Of a stretch of DNA of 64,000 nt, positions 54,361-61,730 are shown in pieces. This stretch comes from Pseudomonas fluorescens (GTDB lineage Bacteria; Pseudomonadota; Gammaproteobacteria; Pseudomonadales; Pseudomonadaceae), in the NCBI RefSeq assembly GCF_001307275.1, contig NZ_CP012831.1, forward strand, positions 5,324,501 through 5,388,500. The letters run 5' to 3'. Numbering within the stretch: the first letter of the stretch is position 1; each line of letters opens with the position of its first letter. A model generated the notes under the pieces. The model made no database searches, was not told the origin of the DNA, and saw only the letters and a list, made by a program, of their open reading frames with translations. The position numbers and the translations under genes are program-made.

Positions 54361-55203
54361 ATGTTGCTCGAGCGCTCACCTGTAAAACGATTGCTGCCTG
54401 TCATGCTGGGCGCCTTGATTTCATTGTCAGCCGTCAACATCGCCCAGGCCGATGCCACTCTGGACAAGATCGAACAGCGCCACGAACTGGCGGTGGGTGT
54501 GCTGCTGTCCGGTGGCCCGTTCGGCAGCATCGACCCCGCCACCCAGAAACCGCGCGGCTTGAACGTCGAGCTCGCTCAGGAGTTGGGCCGGCAACTGGGC
54601 GCCGAGGTGCAACTGGTGCCGGTATTGCCCGCCAACCGCGTGCAGTTCCTGCAGCAGGGCAAAGTCGATGTGCTGATCGCCAACATGGAATGGACCGCCG
54701 AGCGCGGTGAAATCCTCGGGTTCGTACCCACGCCGTTCTACCGCGTCGGTGGCACCGCGGCGGTGCTCAAGGACAGCACGATCAGCCGCTGGGAAGACCT
54801 GAAGAATCGACCGGTGTGCACCTCCCAGGGCAGCAGCTACATCAAGCCGCTCACCGAGTTGGGCGTCCAGATCAAGGCTTTCAAGAGCTCCTCGGAATCA
54901 CTCCTGGCACTGCGTGGCAACAACTGCGTCGCGGCGGTGCACGACGCCACGCTGATCAATCCACTGATTGCCGACAACGCCGAATGGCAGGGTTACCGCG
55001 CCCTGAGCCCGGAGCTGAACCCGGCGCCCTCGGTGATCTGGACGCGCAAGGGTGAAAGCGATACCCAGGCCAAACTCGACCCGATCATCAAGCAATTGCA
55101 CCGCAGCGGCTGGCTGATCGAGGCCCAGACCCGTAACCGCATCACCCCGGCGTCACCCGCCTTGGTGGAATTGCAGAAACAGTTCCAGGCCAACGGCGCC
55201 TGA
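54361..55203 (+). CDS. Amino-acid ABC transporter substrate-binding protein (first of two)
   Basis: A 280-residue periplasmic binding protein with a signal peptide ending 'AVNIAQA'. The mature protein ('TLDKIEQRHELAVGVLLSGG', 'NVELAQELGRQLGAEVQLVP', 'NRVQFLQQGKVDVLIANM') is family 3 (polar amino acids). One Cys pair ('PVCTSQGSSY', 'GNNCVAAVHD') may form a disulfide. It is first of the operon and similar throughout to the next protein, so the two may bind related ligands for one set of permeases. Confidence 0.92.
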   Translation: MLLERSPVKRLLPVMLGALISLSAVNIAQADATLDKIEQRHELAVGVLLSGGPFGSIDPATQKPRGLNVELAQELGRQLGAEVQLVPVLPANRVQFLQQGKVDVLIANMEWTAERGEILGFVPTPFYRVGGTAAVLKDSTISRWEDLKNRPVCTSQGSSYIKPLTELGVQIKAFKSSSESLLALRGNNCVAAVHDATLINPLIADNAEWQGYRALSPELNPAPSVIWTRKGESDTQAKLDPIIKQLHRSGWLIEAQTRNRITPASPALVELQKQFQANGA

Positions 55204-55258
55204 GGATCGTCGCGCCTGTTTTCGCCTTTCAACCAACCGACGTTCAAGGTCATTGCCC

Positions 55259-56110
55259 ATGATTTCATTTTTCGCTCCACGAACCCTGGTCAGCCTGTGC
55301 CTGGCGTGGTCCGTCGGCTGCGCGGCCAGCCTGGCCCAGGCCGATGCCACGCTGGACCGGATCGAGCAACGGCATGCCATCAGCGTCGGGGTGATGCTCA
55401 GTGGCGCGCCGTTCGGCACCATCGATCCTAAGACAGGCGAGCACCTGGGCTACAACGTCGAGTTGGCCCAGGGCATCGGCAAGGCGCTGGGGGTGGAGAC
55501 CCAGACCGTGTCGGTGCTGGCGCCAAACCGTGTGCAATTCCTGCAACAGGGCAAAGTCGACATCCTGATCGCCAACATGCAGTTCACCGAAGAGCGTGGC
55601 GAGATTCTCGACTACGTGCCGACGCCCTATGAAGAGGTCGGTGGGGCGGCGCTGATTCGCAAGGGTTCCGGCATCAGCCAGTGGGCCGACCTCAAAGGCA
55701 AACCGGTATGCGTGTCCCAGGGCAGCAACTTCATCAAGCCCCTGCAGGAAACCTACGGCGCACAGATCAAGGCTTTTCGCAGCCAGTCCGAGTCACTGCT
55801 GTCGTTGCGCGGCAATGGCTGCGTGGCAGCGGTCCACGTGAGCCCGACCCTGCATGCGCTGTTGAGCGAAGCCGAATGGGCCGGTTATGAAATCCCGCTG
55901 CCGGGGGATCTGATCCCATCGAATTCGGTGATCTGGCTGCGCAAGGGCGAGCACGACACCCAGGCCAAACTCGATGCCATCGTGCGCGACTGGCACCGCA
56001 GCGGCTGGCTGATCGAGCTGGGCGAGCGCACCGGCATGGCGCCGTCCCAGGCCTTGCGTGATCTGCATGCCAAGTACAGCCATGCGGCCCCCCTGGCCGC
56101 GCAACCATGA
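55259..56110 (+). CDS. Amino-acid ABC transporter substrate-binding protein (second of two)
   Basis: A 283-residue family-3 binding protein with a signal peptide ending 'ASLAQA'. It is paralogous to the upstream protein, sharing 'ATLD+IEQRH', 'NRVQFLQQGKVD+LIANM' and 'H+SGWLIE', and the same two cysteines ('PVCVSQGSNF', 'GNGCVAAVHV'). ATG 55259 was preferred to the TTG at 55253. Its stop overlaps the FAD dehydrogenase start by four bases. Confidence 0.92.
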   Translation: MISFFAPRTLVSLCLAWSVGCAASLAQADATLDRIEQRHAISVGVMLSGAPFGTIDPKTGEHLGYNVELAQGIGKALGVETQTVSVLAPNRVQFLQQGKVDILIANMQFTEERGEILDYVPTPYEEVGGAALIRKGSGISQWADLKGKPVCVSQGSNFIKPLQETYGAQIKAFRSQSESLLSLRGNGCVAAVHVSPTLHALLSEAEWAGYEIPLPGDLIPSNSVIWLRKGEHDTQAKLDAIVRDWHRSGWLIELGERTGMAPSQALRDLHAKYSHAAPLAAQP

Positions 56111-57531
56111 GCCAGTCGTTGTTTTTGACGTTGCAGGCACTGGTCGGCGCCAAGCATGTGCAGGGCAGCGAAGACGCCGCGCCGTACCTGACCGACAAGC
56201 AGGGTCGTTACGTCGGCCAGGTGATTGCCGCGGTACACCCGGCCAGTACCGAAGAGGTCGCGGCGGTGGTCCGGGCTTGCGCCGCGACTGACACACCGGT
56301 GGTGGTGCAGGGCGGAAACACCGGACTGATAGGTGGCGCCACCCCGGACTCCAGCGGCCGTGCCATGTTGCTGTTGCTCGACCGAATGAATCGGGTACGC
56401 GCCGTGGACACAGACAACGACACCCTGACCGTCGAGGCGGGCTGCATCCTGCAAACCGTCCAGGACGTTGCACGCGAAGCCGGTCGCTTGTTCCCCTTGA
56501 GCCTCGGTGCCGAAGGCAGTTGCACCCTCGGCGGCAACCTGGGCACCAATGCCGGCGGCACCGCGGTGCTGCGCTACGGCAATACCCGTGAATTGACCCT
56601 GGGCCTGGAAGTCGTGACCGCCCGGGGTGAAGTCTGGGATGGCCTGCGCGGCTTGCGCAAGGACAATACCGGCTACGATTTGCGGGACCTGTTTATCGGC
56701 AGCGAAGGCACGCTCGGCATTATCACCGCCGCGACCCTGAAGCTGTTTCCGCTGCCCAAGGCCCAGGCCACCGCGCTTCTGGCGTTCGACTCCCTGGAGC
56801 AGGCCGTGGCCTTGTTGTCCCATGCCCGCGCCGGCTTTGGTGCCAGCCTGACGGCCTTCGAGTTGCTCAGTGCCGAGTGCCTTGCGCTATTGCGCGAGCA
56901 GTTTCCCGACGGTCCGCGTCCTTTCGCCAGTGCTCGCCAGCCTTGGTTCGCGCTGTTGGAACTGTCCGATAACCACAGTGAATCCCATGCACGGGAAGTT
57001 TTCGAGCAGGTACTGGGTGAAGCCTTCGAGCAGCACCTGCTGGCCGATGCGCTGATCGCCGAAAGTCTCGTCCAGAGCCAGGCGTTCTGGCAGCTGCGGG
57101 AAAACATGAGCGATGCGCAAAAGCGTGCCGGTCGCAACATGAAGCATGATATCTCGGTGCCGATTTCCCAGGTCGTGGCGTTCGTTGCCCATACCGACGC
57201 GCTGTTGCAGGAGCAGTTTCCCGGTGTGCGGCATTACACCTTCGGTCACTTGGGGGACGGCAACCTGCATTACAACGTCGCCCATCCGCTGGACTCCACG
57301 GTCGACGCGCACATGGGCCATTACGCCGCCCTCAGCCGACTGGTTCACGACAGCGCCCACGCCCATGGCGGCTCGATCAGTGCCGAACACGGGATCGGCC
57401 AGCGCAAGGTGAACGAGCTGGGGCGCTACAAAAGTACCGTGGAACTGGACCTGATGCACCGGATCAAGCAGGCCCTGGATCCGCGCAATCTGCTCAATCC
57501 GGGCAAGGTCCTGGAGCAAATCCAGCCATGA
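56107..57531 (+). CDS. FAD-linked D-2-hydroxyacid dehydrogenase (GlcD/D2HGDH type)
   Basis: A 474-residue flavoprotein. The FAD_binding_4 part has 'TPVVVQGGNTGLIGGATPDS' and 'LGAEGSCTLGGNLGTNAGGT'. The C-terminal oxidase part has 'YTFGHLGDGNLHYNV' and 'SAEHGIGQRKVNELG'. Relatives oxidise D-lactate, glycolate or D-2-hydroxyglutarate. In this operon a D-2-hydroxy analogue of a sulfur amino acid, such as a mercapto- or thio-lactate, would be a sensible substrate; that is inference. Four-base overlaps on both sides show tight coupling. Confidence 0.9.
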   Translation: MSQSLFLTLQALVGAKHVQGSEDAAPYLTDKQGRYVGQVIAAVHPASTEEVAAVVRACAATDTPVVVQGGNTGLIGGATPDSSGRAMLLLLDRMNRVRAVDTDNDTLTVEAGCILQTVQDVAREAGRLFPLSLGAEGSCTLGGNLGTNAGGTAVLRYGNTRELTLGLEVVTARGEVWDGLRGLRKDNTGYDLRDLFIGSEGTLGIITAATLKLFPLPKAQATALLAFDSLEQAVALLSHARAGFGASLTAFELLSAECLALLREQFPDGPRPFASARQPWFALLELSDNHSESHAREVFEQVLGEAFEQHLLADALIAESLVQSQAFWQLRENMSDAQKRAGRNMKHDISVPISQVVAFVAHTDALLQEQFPGVRHYTFGHLGDGNLHYNVAHPLDSTVDAHMGHYAALSRLVHDSAHAHGGSISAEHGIGQRKVNELGRYKSTVELDLMHRIKQALDPRNLLNPGKVLEQIQP

Positions 57532-58739
57532 CGCTTTACCTGTCCAAGCGCGTGCAGCGTGTCTCGCTGTCCGCCAATGCCGCCGCCAAATCCCGGGCCA
57601 CGGCCCTGCGTGACGCCGGTCGCGACATTCTCGACCTGACCACCGGTGAGCCGGATTTCGATACGCCGGCGCACATCAAGCAGGCCGCCTATGCCGCCAT
57701 TGCCGCCGGCGCCACCAAGTACACGCCGACGCCGGGGGTGAAGGCCTTGCGGGTGGCGGTGCAACGCAAGCTGCGCACGGAAAACCAACTGGACTATCCG
57801 CTGGCATCCATTGTGATTGCCAACGGCGCGAAACAGATCATCTTCAATGCCTTCGCCGCGACCCTCGATGACGGCGACGAAGTGCTGGTACCGACGCCAT
57901 ACTGGCCGTCCTTTCCGGACAGCGTGCGCTTCAACGGTGGTGAGCCGGTGTTCATCGAATGTGGGCTGGACCAAGGCTGCAAGCTCACCCCTCGACAACT
58001 GGAGCAACACATCGGCGAGCGCACGCGCTGGCTGATCCTCAACAGCCCCGGCAACCCCAGTGGCGCGGTGTACAGCGAGGCAGAACTGCAAGGTTTGGCC
58101 CAGGTGCTGCGCCGACATGCCCACGTGTTGATTCTGCTGGATGAACTCTACGAACATATTCGTTTCGACGGGCGCCCGTCCCAGAACCTGCTCAACGTCG
58201 CGCCGGATTTGCAATCGCGCTGCCTGCTGGTGGGCGGGGTGTCGAAAACCTATGCCATGACCGGTTGGCGCATCGGTTTCGGTGCCGGGCCGCAAGCGCT
58301 GACCGATGCCATGACCGTGGTGCAATCGCAATCGACCTCCGGGGCGTCCTCGGTCGGCCAGGCGGCGGCCTTGGCGGCGTTCGAGGGCGGGCTGGATTTC
58401 TTGCCGGAACAGGTCGCGGCCTATCGTCAGCGCCGTGATGTGCTGGTGAGCACCTTGCGCAATGTCGAGGGCCTTGAAGTCCTCGAGCCTCACGGTGGTT
58501 TTTTCGTCTTTGTGTGCTGCGCCGGGTTGTTGGGGCGCTATCGCCCGGACGGTCAGCGGCTGGAGCACGATGCCGATGTCGTTGCGTACCTGCTGGACGA
58601 GGGCGTGGCTGGCGTCGCGGGCAGTGCCTATGGCTTGTCGCCGTGGTTTCGTCTGTCCATCGCCACGGCGACCGAAACCGTCGCCGAAGCGGGCCGCCGT
58701 ATTGCCCACGCCTGCGGCCAATTGAGGGGCGAACCATGA
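57528..58739 (+). CDS. Class I/II aminotransferase
   Basis: A 403-residue fold-type I PLP enzyme of the aspartate-aminotransferase Ib kind. Key features are 'LDLTTGEPDFDTPAHIKQAA', 'NSPGNPSGAVYSEAEL', the PLP Lys240 in 'GGVSKTYAMTGWRIGFGAGP' and a C-terminal substrate Arg in 'WFRLSIATA'. It would convert the imported amino acid to its 2-oxo acid, matching the adjacent 2-hydroxyacid dehydrogenase, which could feed the same oxo acid. Overlaps neighbours by four bases at each end. Confidence 0.92.
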   Translation: MTLYLSKRVQRVSLSANAAAKSRATALRDAGRDILDLTTGEPDFDTPAHIKQAAYAAIAAGATKYTPTPGVKALRVAVQRKLRTENQLDYPLASIVIANGAKQIIFNAFAATLDDGDEVLVPTPYWPSFPDSVRFNGGEPVFIECGLDQGCKLTPRQLEQHIGERTRWLILNSPGNPSGAVYSEAELQGLAQVLRRHAHVLILLDELYEHIRFDGRPSQNLLNVAPDLQSRCLLVGGVSKTYAMTGWRIGFGAGPQALTDAMTVVQSQSTSGASSVGQAAALAAFEGGLDFLPEQVAAYRQRRDVLVSTLRNVEGLEVLEPHGGFFVFVCCAGLLGRYRPDGQRLEHDADVVAYLLDEGVAGVAGSAYGLSPWFRLSIATATETVAEAGRRIAHACGQLRGEP

Positions 58740-59470
58740 CCCATTGGCTGGAGCAATTCGTCCACTGGAGCGCCGGGCTCGGCCTCAACTACAACTTTCT
58801 GCTCGATGCCTATCAGCGCGGCACGCTGGAGCAGGGCGCGTTGACCACGGTGTTGTTGTGCCTGCTGACCATCGTCGGCAGCCTGTTGGCGGGCGTCGGC
58901 CTGGCGGCGCTGTTGACCTCGGGCAAGGCCTGGCTTGCACGGCCTGCGCGGGTGTTTGTCGAAGTCACGCGCAACACGCCGACCCTGGTGCAGCTGTATT
59001 GCGCCTTCCTGGTGCTGAACATGCTGCTGACCGAGGCCGTTGGTGCGGCCAACCCGCTGACCCCCTTCGCCTGGGTGGTGATCGTGATCTCGCTGCACAA
59101 GGGCGCGTTCCATGCCGAGGCGCTGCGGGCCGGCATCGAGGCCGTGCCCACGGTGACCCTGGAGGCGGCCAGTTCGCTGGCCTTCAACAGCCGCCAGCTG
59201 TTATGGAACGTGCAACTGCCCCTGGCCCTGCGTTTTGCCTTGCCGTCGCTGATCAACAACCTGATCGACCTGGTGAAAATGACCGCCGTGGCTTCGGCCA
59301 TCGCCGTGGGCGACATCACCTATGCGGCCATCATGATCTGGACCCAGAGCGATAACGTGCTGGAGCTGATGATCCTGATCCTGGGCTTTTTCGGCCTGCT
59401 GAGTTTCACCGTCAACTGCGTGGGGCGCTACCTCGAAGCGCGCCTGAGGATGCCCGGCTATGGCCATTGA
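58736..59470 (+). CDS. Amino-acid ABC transporter permease (first)
   Basis: A 244-residue HisM/GlnP-type permease with about five membrane segments. 'FVEVTRNTPTLVQLYCAFLV' and the EAA loop 'AEALRAGIEAVPTVTLEAAS' contact the ATPase. ATG 58736 overlaps the aminotransferase stop. It pairs with the next permease. Confidence 0.92.
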   Translation: MTHWLEQFVHWSAGLGLNYNFLLDAYQRGTLEQGALTTVLLCLLTIVGSLLAGVGLAALLTSGKAWLARPARVFVEVTRNTPTLVQLYCAFLVLNMLLTEAVGAANPLTPFAWVVIVISLHKGAFHAEALRAGIEAVPTVTLEAASSLAFNSRQLLWNVQLPLALRFALPSLINNLIDLVKMTAVASAIAVGDITYAAIMIWTQSDNVLELMILILGFFGLLSFTVNCVGRYLEARLRMPGYGH

Positions 59471-60248
59471 TTCGTCCGTCATCGCGCCACCGGCCTGGCC
59501 GCGGCGACATTTTGGCAAAGTGCTGCTGGGGGTGGCGACGTTGTCCTGGCTGGTGTATGTGGCCCCGCACAGTCCGGTGTTCAAGGCCTTGTTGCAATGG
59601 TCGCCGGCCCTGGTCGCAGGGTTCGGCCAGAACATTCTCATCAGCCTGCTGGCCATTGGGCTGGGTTCTGCGGCGGGGCTGTTGGTCGGCGCCATGGTCC
59701 TGTCGCCCCTGCGCTTGCTGCGCTGGCCGGCGCGGATCTGGGTGCAGGTCTTCCGCAACGCGCCCTGGCTGGTGCTGATCTACTTCACTACGTATGTGTT
59801 CCCGTTCGAGGTTCGTATCGGCAGTGCCTATGTCGCGTTCCCCGACTGGGTCAAGGTCACCCTCGGCCTGGCTTTGCCCGCCAGCGCCAATGTCGCGGAA
59901 ATCTTCCGTGGCGCCATCGCCTCGATTCCCAGCACCCAATGGGAGGCGGCGCGTTCCCTGGCGTTCACCCGTGGGCAGATTTTCCGCTCGATCATCCTGC
60001 CGCAGTGCTTCAAGCGCATGTTGCCGCCGTGGATGAATCTCTACGCGGTGATCACCATGGGCACCGCACTGGCTTCCCTGGTGGGCGTGCACGACGTGAT
60101 CGACACCGCGCAGATCGCCAGCAACACCGTGAACCTGACCGGCTTCACCGTGGTGATCTACCTGAGCTTGCTGGTGCTGTTCTTTGCTTATTGCTACCCG
60201 ATTTCCCGCCTTACCCAATACCTGGAGCGACGTTATGCCTTCTACTGA
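59460..60248 (+). CDS. Amino-acid ABC transporter permease (second)
   Basis: A 262-residue HisQ/GlnP-type permease with about five membrane segments. It shows 'WVQVFRNAPWLVLIYFTTYV' and the EAA loop 'AEIFRGAIASIPSTQWEAAR'. It overlaps the first permease by 11 bases and the ATPase by 14. With the binding proteins and ATPase it completes a polar-amino-acid importer. Confidence 0.92.
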   Translation: MAIDSSVIAPPAWPRRHFGKVLLGVATLSWLVYVAPHSPVFKALLQWSPALVAGFGQNILISLLAIGLGSAAGLLVGAMVLSPLRLLRWPARIWVQVFRNAPWLVLIYFTTYVFPFEVRIGSAYVAFPDWVKVTLGLALPASANVAEIFRGAIASIPSTQWEAARSLAFTRGQIFRSIILPQCFKRMLPPWMNLYAVITMGTALASLVGVHDVIDTAQIASNTVNLTGFTVVIYLSLLVLFFAYCYPISRLTQYLERRYAFY

Positions 60249-61071
60249 AACCGTCGCCGAACCCCTGGTCAGCCTGCGCGACTTGCACTTGTCGTTCGGC
60301 AGCAACCCGGTGCTCAAGGGCATTGACCTGGACGTGCGCCGTGGCGAAGCGGTGTCGATCATCGGCCCTTCCGGCTCGGGCAAGTCGACGATCCTGCGTT
60401 GCATCACCGGCCTGTTGCAACCCCAGCGGGGCAGCATCCGTGTCGGTGCCACCGAGGTCCACACCCTGGCCCAGGAAGCCCAGCGCATCGAGTTGCGCAA
60501 GCGCGTGGGGTTTGTGTTCCAGCAGTACAACCTGTTCCCGCATCTGTCGGTGCTGGAGAACCTGGTGATTGCGCCGCGCAAGGTCCTGGGCCGCAATCGG
60601 GCCGACGCCGAGAAAGATGCCCGCGCCTTGCTCGCCAAGGTGCGCATGGAGCACAAGGCCGATGCCTATCCGGGACAACTCTCGGGCGGCCAGCAACAAC
60701 GGGTGGCGATTGCCCGCGCCCTGGCGATGCGGCCGGAGCTGATCCTGTTCGATGAAGTGACCTCGGCCCTGGATCCGGAAACCGTCGGCGAGGTGTTGAC
60801 GGTGATTCGCGAGCTGACCGAAGAGGGCATGACCTGTGTGCTGGTGACCCACGAAATGCGTTTCGCCGAGGAGATCAGCGATGTCGTCTATTTCACCGAG
60901 AACGGCGTGATCGTCGAGCACGGTAGCGCCGCGCGGATTTTCCAGCACCCCACCAGCGAGCGCACCCGGGAGTTTCTGCGCCATGCCTTGGGTGACCCGG
61001 GGCGGCGGCCGCCCATCGCCGATGATCCTTACCTGTTGACCAACCTGAGTCGCTACAGCCTGTCTGTCTAA
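60235..61071 (+). CDS. Amino-acid ABC transporter ATP-binding protein
   Basis: A 278-residue ATPase: Walker A 'GPSGSGKST', signature 'LSGGQQQR', Walker B 'LILFDEVTSALDPE' and switch His in 'CVLVTHEMRFAEE', as in GlnQ/HisP. ATG 60235 is inside the end of the permease gene. Its C-terminus is about 25 residues longer than GlnQ. Confidence 0.94.
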   Translation: MPSTETVAEPLVSLRDLHLSFGSNPVLKGIDLDVRRGEAVSIIGPSGSGKSTILRCITGLLQPQRGSIRVGATEVHTLAQEAQRIELRKRVGFVFQQYNLFPHLSVLENLVIAPRKVLGRNRADAEKDARALLAKVRMEHKADAYPGQLSGGQQQRVAIARALAMRPELILFDEVTSALDPETVGEVLTVIRELTEEGMTCVLVTHEMRFAEEISDVVYFTENGVIVEHGSAARIFQHPTSERTREFLRHALGDPGRRPPIADDPYLLTNLSRYSLSV

Positions 61072-61084
61072 AAAGGAGCCTGCC

Positions 61085-61684
61085 ATGACCACCCCTGACC
61101 GTGCCGATATCATCGAGGACTTCCTCAAGGAAGTGCGCGTCATTCACCAGCGAGGCGTCGACCGAGCCGCGCTCAAGCAGATTGTCGTGCTGCTGGAAGC
61201 CCTGGCCGAGCGCCGCGACCTGTTCAACTTCGAGGCCTTTCCGGCACCGGAGCCGGGGCAGGGCAGCACCGCGTTTCGCTATCGCCTCAATGACGACGGC
61301 GACACCCCGACGCTGTACCTGAACTCGCTGCTACCTGGCAAAAGCACCATCCCCCACAACCACGAGACCTGGGCCATCATCAGCGCCATTGAAGGCCAGG
61401 AAATCAACTACGTCTATCAACGCGATGACGAAGGTCGCGAACCGGGATACACCACCTTGCACCTGGGAAAAGAGGTGATCGTGCAGCCCGGTACATCCAT
61501 CGCGTTCCTGGGTGAGGACCTGCATGGCATTCGGGTCGCAGGCGAGCAACCGACCCTGCATTTCCATCTCTATGGCTTGCCGCTGGAGTCACTCAATGGC
61601 CGTTACGGCGTCGAAGCCGACGGGCGCATCCTCAATTACAACGCCTCGCAAATGGCCCCGTCGATCAAGGCCTATGCCCACTGA
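61085..61684 (+). CDS. Thiol dioxygenase-like cupin (cysteine/mercaptopropionate dioxygenase type)
   Basis: A 199-residue cupin. The three iron ligands are His91 and His93 in 'TIPHNHETWAI' and His147 in 'DLHGIRVAG', as in cysteine dioxygenase (H86, H88, H140). The outer-sphere Ser-His-Tyr triad is present as H159-x-H161-x-Y163 in 'TLHFHLYGLPLE', with His in place of the usual Ser. By family it adds O2 to a thiol to form a sulfinate. In this operon it would act on cysteine, mercaptopropionate or a related thiol released by the next enzyme. It follows the ATPase by 13 bases. Confidence 0.85.
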   Translation: MTTPDRADIIEDFLKEVRVIHQRGVDRAALKQIVVLLEALAERRDLFNFEAFPAPEPGQGSTAFRYRLNDDGDTPTLYLNSLLPGKSTIPHNHETWAIISAIEGQEINYVYQRDDEGREPGYTTLHLGKEVIVQPGTSIAFLGEDLHGIRVAGEQPTLHFHLYGLPLESLNGRYGVEADGRILNYNASQMAPSIKAYAH

Positions 61685-61730
61685 CGCCAACCTTGCGTTC
61701 CAGTCACTCCATTTTTCCAGCGGGACTCCC

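Noticed and set aside
57426..58721. 431-codon minus-strand frame opposite the aminotransferase
   Set aside because: Antisense to a clear PLP enzyme with four-base overlaps to its neighbours.
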